From Mixophyes australis (taxonomy: Eukaryota; Chordata; Amphibia; Anura; Limnodynastidae), in contig JAVHZZ010000001.1 of the NCBI GenBank assembly GCA_036250195.1, positions 377,438,707 to 377,502,706 on the forward strand: 64,000 nt of DNA, given 5' to 3'. The position numbers were made by a program, and so were the translations under genes. Below, one piece after another: positions 10,360 through 20,516 of this stretch (positions are counted from its first letter, which is position 1; every line of letters begins with the position of its first letter). The notes beneath the pieces were generated by a model that did no database searches, was not told the origin of the DNA, and was given only the letters and a program-made list of their open reading frames with translations.

Positions 10360-10754
10360 TTAAGTAAAGGACACAGACACCAGAGTTTGTCAAATTAGAA
10401 GTCAAGTTTATTAACATGAGGAAACATAAGGTGGAGGAGAAAGCATAAGCAGGTTAGAACCAATTCCCATTTTATCACAACGAGTGTCACTTACCATTTC
10501 GATATAAACAAAATGGGGTACATTTTCCTCCCAAGGGCGCACCCTTACAACAACTGGGTATCCATAAACTCTAGGCCTTAGAGGACTTCAGAGCTGACAG
10601 AAAGCAACAAACAAACCTGCTCCCGAGGGTGCCTGTAACTGAAACCAAAGCCTGACACTTCCAAGTAATACAGACTCTTCAGCTAAATAACATAACTAAT
10701 TTGTGCCCATCAGGTACTGGCCTCTGGCTGCTAATGCTTTCCCGCCACACCCGG
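10360..10754 (-). mobile_element. Putative 3' end of a DIRS/Ngaro-like element (minus strand)
   Basis: On the minus strand the sequence ends in a T-rich stretch with an AATAAA at 10412-10407. It lies directly downstream of the SGNH fragment at 12240-13080 once the intervening DNA transposon is removed. That order suggests one minus-strand retroelement interrupted by an insertion. No inverted or split terminal repeats were recognised, so the assignment rests on position and the polyadenylation signal. Confidence 0.35.
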
Positions 10755-12220
10755 GGGTAAATGTATCAAGGTCCGATTACAGTATTATGGATTTTCCCAC
10801 GCTGTTGTGGGAAACCCCTAATACTATAAATAGACCCCGCACAAGAGCTAAGTTCATTGCGTATCGGAGCTTCTACAGTGTATAAGCTGTTTGCGGCGTC
10901 TGTCATATTTTTTTATTTTTTGCAAGCAAGCATGTTCCGGATTGGGTTTTACAAATATGGGGCCCTTCTGGCTGAAGATAAAAAAACTGCAATCAAAAAG
11001 GGGGCCCTCCTGGTAAGAAGAACAGAAGAATTTTCCAAGCATGGACTATTGGATACAAATTTATTTGGGATATTTGCAAGCCGGACTATTGGAATTACAA
11101 ATTTATTTGGGACATGGTCAAGCAGGGACCTTGGATACAATTATATTTGGGACATTACAAGCCGGACTTTGGATACAAATTTGTTTGGGACTTGGTTTAC
11201 AAATATTTTAGGATTAAAAGCTGCTGACGACAGATGAAAACATCACTGGTGAGCATATTAGGGATTTATTATTTTTAATAACATTATGTGGTGTAAATGA
11301 GGTTGTTAAGTGTCTTTATTGGGGTTTGAATGAGGGAGTTGTGGTTTTTTAAACTTTTTATTTTGTGGAACTACATGTGTCAGCAAGCCATGGATGTCAG
11401 GGCATGTTGGCACTTGTGGTTCTCCAAGTGCCAACATGCCCTGGCTGCCATGGGTATGCTGGTGCTTGTAGTTATACAAGCATCAGCATGCCCACAGTTT
11501 ATGGCACCCTGGCTGGCTGGGACTTGTAGTTCCACAAAACAAAATGGCGTCTGTTCATTTTTTTACATTTATATCTCCGTTATAACCGTACACCTACTGC
11601 CCAGGGGTGTGGGAAGAGCCCTAATGCTTTCAGCACTGGGCTGGTTGTCCCTAGAGGACCCCACTCCCTTGGAATCCAACCCATTGCTAAACAGCCTGGG
11701 GTTGGTTGTCATTATGGCACCCCTGTGTGTGTCCCCTTGCTATAGTGCCACCCACCCCAGGCTAGTTTGCCTAGTGCTGTTTGTATAAAAAAAAAGGGGG
11801 GGGGGGTCTTACGCAGTAGGCTGGCAGCACTAGGGTTAAAAAGTGCTCGGGCTGGGGGACCCCACACTTTTTGTTTTTTACTTTTATCTATTTTTAACAC
11901 TTTTGACAGCCGCCGGACCTCCAGCTCTATAGGCAGGAACAATGCAACAGTGATATGTTTACTAAACACGCTGCTAGGATGCAGCGTGTTGTATCTGGTG
12001 ATTTTTAAAGCAAAGCAAGAGTTTGCTTAATCGCAGCTTCATACATTTGAGACTTGTATAGCCAGAGTGGCAAACAGTCGGTAGTTTTTGGAAATAGCGA
12101 TTTTGACAGAAACACATCTCTGGCAATTTTATATGAAATCTCAGGTTCATACATCTGCGAGTTTGAACTCTCCAGAGAAAATCGCTGGATTTGCAAAATC
12201 GCACCTTGATACATTTACCC
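10755..12220. mobile_element. Non-autonomous DNA transposon (TIR GGGTAAATGTATCAAGG)
   Basis: The ends are inverted: GGGTAAATGTATCAAGGTCC on the left and, on the minus strand, GGGTAAATGTATCAAGGTGC on the right. The form resembles Harbinger-type MITEs of amphibians, but no 3-bp target duplication can be assigned, so the superfamily is open. Inside are four imperfect units of about 40-50 bp (11040-11210, each with an ACAAATTTATTTGGGA-like core), a block of TTGTAGTT palindromes (11371-11540) and C/G runs. A 126-codon ORF across the units (10857-11237) has no known domain. Confidence 0.7.
11371..11540. promoter_or_regulatory. Cluster of ZNF143/SBS-like motifs inside the transposon
   Basis: GGCTGGGACTTGTAGTTCC at about 11512-11530 contains the complement of ACTACAAGTCCCAGC, the known SBS element bound by ZNF143/STAF in vertebrate promoters. 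GCTGGTGCTTGTAGTTATAC at 11459 and its inverted partner, the TTGGCACTTGTGGTTCTCC palindrome at 11407-11450 and GGAACTACATGTGTCAGC at 11367 are related copies. Each TTGTAGTT unit is paired with GCATGCCC, as in the full SBS. Binding is inferred from motif only. Confidence 0.5.
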
Positions 12221-12239
12221 ACAGGTGTTGTAAGGGACC

Positions 12240-13080
12240 AAGGCCTGTCACCATACTTAACAAAACCTCCTCAAACTCTCATAAACATGCTCAACAAACA
12301 TGACTAGACCTTCTTCCGTCAAGTGCTCATCATCGAGCCTAAAAAAATGCGGAAAGCTCAATCCGTATACCATCGATGGACCGCACAAATGGGAAACAAC
12401 TGAATTTACCATTCTCTGCATCTTTTCCACCACTCTAACAGCAAAAAAAATCCAGCAAACCAGTTCAGAAATAATATAAGTCCAGCAGATAAAAAAATAT
12501 GAGGTCATCTGGATACCAAGCTGCCATATGAGCTTTAATTCTCAAAATCAGACCAATCGAAGTGCTATGGCCAAAATCATTACCTCATAAATGAATGACA
12601 ACACAATGAGGGGCACCTCTCTTAGCTATTTCCTTATGAAAGAGAGCCTGAAAACCAGATCAAAGCAGACCCCTCTGCCCCAACCAGACAGGAAAGAAGT
12701 GCCCTCTGCCAAATGAAAAAAAGCAGCCAAATGCACAAGAGAATGGCCAATCACCCATATCTCAATTGGCTCCATTGACCGTAGCCGAAACGTCACAACC
12801 CGATAATTAGAGCAGATGGAAAAACCAACAGCAAAAAGGGGCATGGAACATAAATGGGAACAATCCACCCAAGTGGCCAGAGAGGAGAACAAGAAGGTAT
12901 AAAAAAAAGAGAGCTGAGAATCAGCAAGAGAAAAAACAGCCAGAGAGAGAGCGAGAGAGAGGAACGGGTAACACAGACGAAGGTAAAAACCACATAAAAC
13001 CTCAGGAGCCAATAGCCAATCAGGCTCCCATATTTGAGGAACAATTAGGTAAAATCCCTTCGCGCCCTGCATACAAACGC
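12240..13080 (-). pseudogene. SGNH/GDSL-like hydrolase fragment of a DIRS/Ngaro-type retroelement
   Basis: On the minus strand the frame 13072-12626 reads IWVIGHSLVH (block I, with the nucleophile Ser in GHS, 12748-12740). It then runs without break to HL-stop-GNDFG (block III Asn, about 12600-12571) and, after a frameshift, DEHLTEEG (block V Asp and His, 12340-12301). These are the ordered blocks of SGNH hydrolases, a domain known from DIRS/Ngaro-like and some CR1 elements of fish and amphibians. Two stops and at least one frameshift make it non-functional. The N-terminal 60 residues are hydrophobic and not assigned. The right-copy equivalent is 54640-55475. Confidence 0.6.
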
Positions 13081-13496
13081 AACAAGCGACCGAAGTCCTG
13101 TGTCACCAGAAGCCAAAAAAAGGAGAGAGAGAAAAGCAGAAGACCATGAAATCATGTCAGTAGAGAAGGCTGAACATACCATACCTTACCGTGTTTCCCC
13201 AATAATTAGGATAATTAGACCTACCCAGATAATAAGACCTACCCCTACTTTAACTGTACGTTCCAAATTAAGCCCTACCCTGAAAGTAAGCCCTACCTAA
13301 ATCCCCATTTTGTCCCGTCCATGCGCTTCAATCCAATGCCCCCAGCTCCGCCACCCCGCATGAAATGGATGCCACTGTTAAACATTTAACAGTGGCATTC
13401 AATCACAGCTGCAGCACTTACTGTCTCCCTGTGCGTGCCAGCGCCATTTACAGCAGCACCGTGGAGGTGAGAACCAAGAGGGAGGAAAGTATTAAA

Positions 13497-13700
13497 AAGC
13501 AGGACTGAGGGGCATGATGTTGGAAAAAGCAGGACTGAGGGGACATGATGTTGGAAAAAGCAGGACTGAGGGGGCATGATGTTGGAAAAAGCAGGACTGA
13601 GGGGCATGATGTTGGAAAAAGCAGGACTGAGGGGCATGATGTTGGAAAAAGCAGGACTGAGGGAGCATGATGTGGAAAAAAGCAGGACTGAGGGGACATA
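13497..13700 (+). repeat. 30-31-bp VNTR upstream of the Tigger transposase
   Basis: There are seven units of the type AAAAAGCAGGACTGAGGGG plus CATGATGTTGG, with small length differences in the G run. The right-copy Tigger has six (about 55913-56090). It lies in the 5' UTR of the element. Confidence 0.9.
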
Positions 13701-13746
13701 ACAGTCATCATTTTATTTCTTATCCTGTCTGTTTTGACCCCCAGAC

Positions 13747-15034
13747 ATGAGTGCAAAAAGGAAGAGCTATACCGTTGAGCATAAGAAAGCAATTGTGGAG
13801 GACTCACAGGGCCAGAATCTTTCAGCTTTCTGTAAAGAAAAGATGTTGGATCTCTGAATGGTCCGAAAATGGCGAGCGGAGTACAATAAGCTCAGTCAAC
13901 AGGTGGATGAGGGAAAAGCTAAGAAGCGTAGGTCTGGATCAGGTCGGAAACCCTTATATCCTGAGCTGGAAGACATCATTGGTGAATGGATTGCTGACAG
14001 GAGAAAAAAGGCGTTGGTTGTGCGCAGGGCTGATATGCAAGCATTTGCCCTTGCAATGGCACCACAGTTCGAAATGGTCCCAGAAGGATTCAAAGCATCA
14101 CAACTCTGGTTGGACGGTTTCCTTCAGCGATATGAATTGTCTCTAGAAGATCAACAACACTGTTTAAGCTGGAAGATGCTGAAGTTATTAAACGTGCACT
14201 TGCATTCAAGTCCTTTGTTGATGGGATCGACTTTTCTAAATACTAAACCTGCAATATGATTGCTATGGATGAAACTGCAGTGTTTATGGGTCAAGGATCT
14301 TAAACGACAGTTATTCACAGGGGTGCCATGTCAATCTACATTCCCACCACTGGCTACGAAAATGCACGGGTTACCTGTGTTTTGGCAATTCGTCTGGATG
14401 GAAAGAAATTCACACCTCTACTCATCAGTATGGGCAAGAAAGATAAGATTGAACGTGTTTCAGGCATTTATGTTCTTGAAACCGGTGCACACAAGCAGTT
14501 ATAAGGAAGTGGCTGGATTTAATGCTGCCATTTGTTTTGCAAGGTGACCAAAGAGGTCTGCTAGTCTGGGATTCAGCCAGCACTCACCACGCTACAGACA
14601 TGAAGATCTTCCTTACAGAGAGAAGAATAGATCAAGTAATGATTCCCGCAGGAATGTCTGCCTATCTCCAGACTCTTGATATTGCAATAAACAAGCCATT
14701 TAAGGACCATTTGTGCGTGGAAGTCAATGACTACATTGAAAATAGAATGGAAAGAAATCAACGTGAAAACTTTGTGAAGCCCTGTCTGCAATAGATCGTG
14801 ACTTAAGTGAAGAAGTCATGGGATAAAATTACTGATAGCTGTGTCGCCAATGCACTACGAGCAGGCTACCTGGACAATACATGCTCATTTAAGGAGAGCT
14901 ATATTGCTGGACATGACAGATTGGGTCCACTTCTTCTGCAGGAAATGGAAGTGCAAGAAATCCAGACCGGAATTCGGGGTATGGACACTTATGATGATGT
15001 TGTTGAAGAAGATGACATGACCATTTTTAAATAA
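13747..15034 (+). pseudogene. pogo/Tigger transposase, broken
   Basis: The start at 13747 gives MSAKRKSYTVEHKKAIVED, an N-terminal helix-turn-helix. An in-frame TGA follows (about 13856) just before MVRKWRAEY. A CENPB-type HTH (QLWLDGFLQRYELS) precedes a frameshift at about 14147 that is specific to this copy. The DDE core survives in pieces: MDETAVFM (first Asp, about 14270), LLVWDSASTHH (second Asp, about 14560) and LQTLDIAINKPFKDHL (third acidic residue, about 14670). Several frame changes separate them. Cut-and-paste transposition would be the ancestral activity. The C-terminus, acidic and ending EEDDMTIFK, resembles that of pogo-like proteins. Confidence 0.88.
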
Positions 15035-15239
15035 AGGTAGGTTTTTTTGTTCACACTTAGCTGTTTATTGAAATGGCTGTCAATGTTAATTAAAATAAGA
15101 CCTACCCCGAAAATAAGCCCTATACTTTTTTTTGGCCCTTCAAAAAAAATAAGCCAGTGTCTTATTATCGGGGAAACACGGTACCACAAAGAAGAGGGTA
15201 GACTTGTGAAGACTCTCCTCTGGGACACGTTGAATGGAT

Positions 15240-17110
15240 AAATGCATTATGTACCATGGAGAAGATAGCTACAGCTGAGGTACCTAAGAGAGAAAAAGGT
15301 ACTATGGAGATTGCAGCTGGTGGGTGGTGGATGTCATTACCCTCTGAAAAGGAGCCAAGAGCCACAGCAGAGGTGCCCAATGATTGGGAGACTCCAGCAG
15401 CTGCAGAGTAAGAGACTCCTTGGAAGCTGCTGTTGGTGAGAAAGATGACCACCTGGATTGGGTCCTTTGTAAGAGGACACTATCAAAAAGCTTGCAGCAG
15501 ATGCAGTACCAATGCAGTACCAAAGTGCTGGTAATCAACCATTGGACTCAGCCGTCGAGAATAAGAAGTTAGTTGTAGGACCAAAACAGAAAAAATAAGA
15601 AGTAAATGTGGAAGATTGTCTCCAATGTGCCCCTGAAGCTGTGCCTGCAGAAGATAGCACTGGAACAAAGCAACAGTAGAAGAAAAAAAGAGGATTCTAC
15701 TTACCAAATGACCAATCAAGCACAAGTAAGTCTATGCTCTCTGCACTGCTCCCTGGTATTGGTGACAGAGAATTTGAACAGATTTACTGTTAGCCAATCA
15801 ATGGTCAGGACTGACAGTCAATCAAGGCTCACCGTTGACCATTCAAAATTCCTGACACAGGAAGAAGCAAAAAGATGCCAAAGAATGAAGAATGATCCTC
15901 TTCAATCAAGTGAAGGAGTCCAGCACAGACTGAAGAGGACAGAGACTCTTCAATCAAGTGAAGCCAAAGGCTGGATGGACTGTAAGCCCATAGAGAAGTT
16001 AGCTGAGCACAAGATGGAATGGGTTATGGTGAAAAAGTGAGGAATCCCTACAAAGACAATTGATACAAGACTGTGAGGATAATTGATACACCACATGTGG
16101 AGGTCTTCTCTGGATTCCTCATTGGCCGCATTGTGAATAGGTAAGACTTGTGCCTGTTGTCTTCCAGGACCTTTTACATTTGGCAAAAATCAGCAGGATC
16201 ACAATCGTCAACCTGGGGATCATTCGGAATACAAGGGATCCAACCTAGTGATAATGATGGAGGAGGTGAACACATGCCTGTAGAGAACATCACAGCGGCA
16301 AGAAAAGGAGAACAATCGTGTGCGATGGCAGGAGCTGAAAGAAGTGCACTGTTGAAAGTTTCAGCAGCCAGGAGACTTCCCACACCACTGTCTGAAGGTA
16401 AAAGAAATCATAGAAGAGTGGTCTCCCAATGCCCTGGAATATGGAGGACATGATTGCCAGAGCCTGCTGGACTGGATTACAGGTGATCCTCCATCTGGAG
16501 AAGATTTCCAGCAAGGATACCTGCATGTGCAGGAGGCAGAGAATGGGGGATGGAAGATGTCGGATACAGTCGACAACTGGTCGAAGTCCGAGGAGAAGGT
16601 AGTTTCTGAAGAAGTAGGTAGACCTGTGAAAACCCTCCACTGTAACACACTGTATGTGTGGACATTTAAAGATGCCAGCCTGGTGGTGCCTGAGAAGATG
16701 GACGGAATAGATACACCGGAGGAGGTAGCTGCTGCAGAAGTAACAGAGAGAGCTGAAGGTACTCTGGATAGTGCAGCTGATGAGTGGTGGATTTTGGCAA
16801 GTGCCACAGAAGAGGTGCCCAATGATTGTGAAGTTCTGGCAAATGCTAATAAGGAAACCTCCTGGGTACCTGCTCTTGGCTAGGAAGATGACGGCCTGGA
16901 GAGGGTCCTGTGTGACAGGGCATTATCTAACAGGCTTAGTCAGATGCAGTATGGATGTGCCAGTGATTTCAGCCATCAAGATTATGTTAGTTGTGTTAGT
17001 TCAGTCTGCAGCAAACTCCTCCAATTGATTGAAGAGGGTAATGCTTCTTCTTTCTCACACTCAGGCGATTTCCTACTTCTTCCTGCTTATCCTGCAATGG
17101 GTTACTCAGA
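15240..17110 (+). pseudogene. Unrecognised gene-like block with two related modules, left copy
   Basis: Long open stretches on the plus strand do not match any transposon family I know. Two modules are related: one about 15260-15530 (EVPKREKGTME, VPNDWE, HLDWVLCKRTLSKSLQQMQY) and one about 16720-17000 (EVTERAEGTLDS, VPNDCE, GLERVLCDRALSNRLSQMQY). After a TAG at about 16882 the second module stays open for about 77 more codons to YPAMGYSDQ. Between the modules lie acidic and Ser/Gln-rich segments with stops. A small indel near 16307-16320 breaks a frame that is open in the right copy. It could be a decayed host gene or retroelement gag; I cannot name it. Confidence 0.4.
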
Positions 17111-17433
17111 CCAGTGAAGGAGGTGAGGCCTATCGACATGGCGAGCTGCGAATGGCTCACTGATGCGTCAAATTCAAACGGCTGTCAGAGATTCGGGATC
17201 GGCTGGCCATCCTGGCATTAATTCATTGATTGGCATTGAATCTCTATAGGTTCAGGCACAGCTCCAGCAAATTATCTAAGAACGTAACAATTCATGTAAA
17301 TTGGAAAAATATGAATTTGCATAAAAAAAAGTTTATCTGCAAAAAATAAAGTAATGGAATATACAGATTGAAGGCAAGGACAAGTCATCAGATAAACTGG
17401 CCACCAGGATCCTCAATGCGTTAAATTAATAAG

Positions 17434-17961
17434 TTAATGAAATAAATATCCATAATAAAGGGCAATCTGTTGATCCCTAATCCTCTGACTTAGGATTTGT
17501 GGCCCTCTCTTCCTGGGATATTTAGCGGCCTCTTCTCGCTCTTTCTGAGCTTTCCTTTTCAAGGTCTCTCTTTCCTTCCTCTTTTCTGGAGGAATCGCTA
17601 TAGAAACCTCGAGTTCCCGAACTATAGATAATTTTGAAATGTCCTGCATGTTAGGAGCTTTGGTGATTTTCAGCCCTGCTTGGAAAGGTTTTGTGGATAG
17701 CTGCATATTTCGAGTAGGCTTGTGCTTTATGATAGGATCTATCAATCTACCAGTGAAGTTGTCTGTTTTTTTGTTACATTCCATGTGGTTTGGGGAAGAT
17801 TTTGGTTGTTTTTTTATTTGTTGAATCACAGATGGCCTTTTACCCAGTGCATGCATGCATAAAACAGACTCCTGTAGCTGAAGCCGTAAGTTGCTGCTGT
17901 GTCTTTTTGGAATTGTTCTATCAGTGGTATTAAGATCCAAATTATTCAATAAAGAGTCTGC
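17434..17961 (-). CDS. Exon-like ORF of unknown protein (minus strand), left copy
   Basis: It is open for about 176 codons. Upstream on the minus strand is a textbook 3' splice site: a T-rich run TTATTTTTCTTTGCAG ending at 17962, followed directly by ACTCTTTATTGAATAAT. There is no ATG near the start, as expected for an internal or last exon; the frame stays open to the CAG. The product is basic, with a predicted coiled, charged stretch near the C-terminus (IPPEKRKERETLKRK, then EREEAAKYPRKR), and it ends in GYLFH-stop. No AATAAA follows closely. The right copy is also open, with three residue changes. I do not recognise the family. Confidence 0.45.
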   Translation of the reverse strand, partial: ADSLLNNLDLNTTDRTIPKRHSSNLRLQLQESVLCMHALGKRPSVIQQIKKQPKSSPNHMECNKKTDNFTGRLIDPIIKHKPTRNMQLSTKPFQAGLKITKAPNMQDISKLSIVRELEVSIAIPPEKRKERETLKRKAQKEREEAAKYPRKRGPQILSQRIRDQQIALYYGYLFH

Positions 17962-18192
17962 AAAGAAAAATAATGATTTAATAATATAATATTATAATAC
18001 ATAAAATTGTGTTTATTATTATTTAGCAATACTTGGACTGTTCTTAACAATAATATTTCCTTGAAATCGTTCTAAAACAGAGAGGGTAAACATCAAGTTG
18101 AAACTGGACCAAATAATCAGCAAAGGAGGGGTCAGTCTCTTGCACCTTTGTATGCTTGAGAGTGATTTGTACTCATTATCGATTGACTCGGG

Positions 18193-19063
18193 TGTTATAG
18201 AAACTTGCAGCGCATCTATTGCTGAGGCAGAAGCCGGTGTGTTGCTAAGAATATTACTGGTGATGCTGGCCCTAAAAAAAGTATGTCAGCTGTGAGAGAA
18301 TAGATGCAGACCCACAGAATAGTGCAGAGCCGCTTATGTCACTCACAAATTCAGAGAGATTGTACCGGAGACGAGCCAGGTAAGTGTTCTGCTTAGGGGA
18401 TCATTTATATTTGAGGCTATACACTCATCTGTAACTGCTGTTTCAGGAATGCATTTTCCTTTTCCAACACTGTCTCTGGTTATATCCCATACATATCATT
18501 ACATTGCATGCAGTGTATGTTATATAAGACTACTACTACACTGAACTTTGAATGCTTATTGGTCACAATCGAGGCCCATCTTAGTTGGTCCAAAATCAGG
18601 TGGGCTCTGCATATTTCTTTTTTACCTGCAATTATATATTGTTCTAAGTCAATTTACCATGAATTACCAGTATAATGTCATACTTCACTTTGGATAGAAT
18701 TCGACCTTACTAGTTTAAGAGGAGTGATTGTTTTTTTACATGGAAACTGGTATATTGATTACCCCCATCCCAATGCATCATGGCGGGTGTCTAGGTGTAA
18801 TCCTGGCTTCCTACTGCACGATGGTGACCTGAATTTAGAGCTTGAGTTTGAAAATGGAGAGTGGAAAGACTCTGCAATAAAGTGCAAAGTTGTTTTTTAT
18901 CAGACTAACCTCACTTTTTTAGTAAGGGGGACATTTACATTTTCATTAGTGATCCATTATATCACAGCTTAGTAACAGTATACTTAAACTGGCTCATGTT
19001 CTTTTATACCTAATCCCCATCTACATGTAGAATTTGTAATATTTAATAATATTTTTATCTGCC
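18193..19063 (+). repeat. R repeat, second copy
   Basis: This is the diverged relative of 9103-10160. It carries an intact 82-codon frame at 18724-18972 (HGNWYIDYPHPNASW, then LLHDGDLNLELEFENGEW), which recurs at 20555-20800 and in shortened form at 61243-61428. About 140 bp present at 60976-61120 are missing after 18596. A GAGCCAGGTAAGTG at about 18375 and a TGTTTCAGG at about 18443 look like splice sites but are not conserved in the first R copy. Confidence 0.55.
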
Positions 19064-20402
19064 TAGATTGTGATTGTCTCTCTTACTAGTGATGGCCTGA
19101 CAGAAACACGCAGCAGTATTGTCATGCATGAGGGGCCATGACACATGCTCAGACTGTATGAAACAGGACTGACTTAGTAGGATTACAGTGAGGAACCCTT
19201 GGTGCAGTCGTGCGACCTGCCTGATGGGGATAAAGCTAGTCTAAAAGTAAATATAGCTTTCATTTTTCCATATCTCCTTCAAATCCATCCATAAGTGACT
19301 TTTAGATTTAGATGAAATTATCAATTAAGTAAAAATATCTCACTTTGTTTGTTTATTTATTTCACAGTTTAATGGATAAACATCTCAAAAAGAAAAACTG
19401 GTGATGTTGTGTTACAGCCTAAAACTCATCAATGAATTTGACATACAAGACTGACAAAATAATATAGTATATGTTATATATTGACTAACCTCACAATATT
19501 AGATTGCTCAAAAATATTTAATTCCCATTAATACATTTCAAGAATTCAATATGTCCCTTGAAAATTTTAGAAATAGCTTAGATAATAATAAACAAATCTG
19601 AATACTTGGTTGTCACTTACCATCATAAGTTATGTTTATGTATTGCATTTGGTTTTAGCTTGACATAATTAATTTTACACTGTCATGAGTTATTATGCAT
19701 TAGATGACAAGAAATCTTACCTGCCATGATACTGATGTAAGGTAATATAGTAAGGTAGCAATGGGTAATATCTCTCTAGTCTCTCTCAGATGAGATGTCC
19801 TCTGACCTGACCATCAACTGCCATTAGGTCAAATCAAACATAAACAAATCTGTAGCTGTTTATTTACTGCCGTCTCCATGGTTACAGTGGAACACTGGTG
19901 ATGTCATCACCATCATGGGCCTATCAGAAATGATTTTAAAGTGAAAATACCTAATGTGTCAGCATGATTTATTTTGTATTTATTTTTATATAACTGTTGT
20001 GTAAAAGGATGTTAATATGTCCTTTGTTACTGCATATTTGTATTTATTATCATATGTTTGAACTGTCATATTGTTTCCACAGTCAGGGTAAAATGAAACA
20101 GCTTTTTAGCATAGCAGGGGTGGGGTTTAATGACGCAATTAAGCTCCTACCCCTGATATTCAATGTCGTGAATATCGGCATTTTTTAGGATCCGGGAGGT
20201 TTGCCTACTCTTCCGGGAGTCCGGGAGGACTCTCCGAAATTCGGGAGCCTTCCGGAAATTCCGAGAGAGTAGGCAAGCATGATACAATGGTCTCCCAATT
20301 CCTATAGGTTTTTATATATTGTATTTCACTGAATACTTATCCAAAGTTTAGATCTATACCTCTAATCAGAGAAGCCTGGTACATCCCAAAGAATGTACGC
20401 AC
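18690..20402 (+). repeat. Tandem unit 1 (left copy only)
   Basis: From TTGGATAGAATT to GTACGCAC, this unit repeats at 20517-22230 with small differences. A 114-bp AT-rich spacer (20403-20516) lies between them. The right copy has one such unit, so the duplication happened after, or was lost before, the large duplication diverged. Apart from the R tail and the 3' hairpin, no coding or element signature is seen in it. Confidence 0.9.
20187..20283. repeat. Hairpin-forming GC-rich repeat
   Basis: TTGCCTACTCTTCCGGGAGT and its near-complement ending AGAGTAGGCAAG enclose further inverted CCGGGAG/CTCCGG blocks. This makes an arm-rich foldback directly after a GCAGGGGTGGGGTTTAATGA segment. It is also at 22014-22110 and 62704-62797. 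It is probably the terminal part of an amphibian MITE or small retroposon. Confidence 0.5.
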
Positions 20403-20516
20403 GCTGGAGGTTAAGAACATTTACTAGTATCTAATAATATTAAAATGTTTTGTGCTCACCCTTCTGTTTTTTATGTATATATAAATGTATATCACACCCT
20501 GCTTTTAAAAAATATT

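Larger units (their letters stand above)
13189..15181 (+). mobile_element. pogo/Tigger DNA transposon, left copy
   Basis: The TIRs are CCGTGTTTCCCC(A/G)ATAAT, and the element is flanked by TA (13187-13188 and 15182-15183), the target duplication of the Tc1/mariner/pogo group. It is 1993 bp long and holds one decayed transposase gene (13747-15034) preceded by a VNTR. The subterminal regions carry ATAAGACCTACCC repeats on both sides. The right-copy equivalent is 55592-57571. Confidence 0.9.

Noticed and set aside
13497..13700. Evenly spaced repeats resembling a CRISPR array
   Set aside because: Units are contiguous without unique spacers, in a eukaryotic Tigger element; it is a VNTR.
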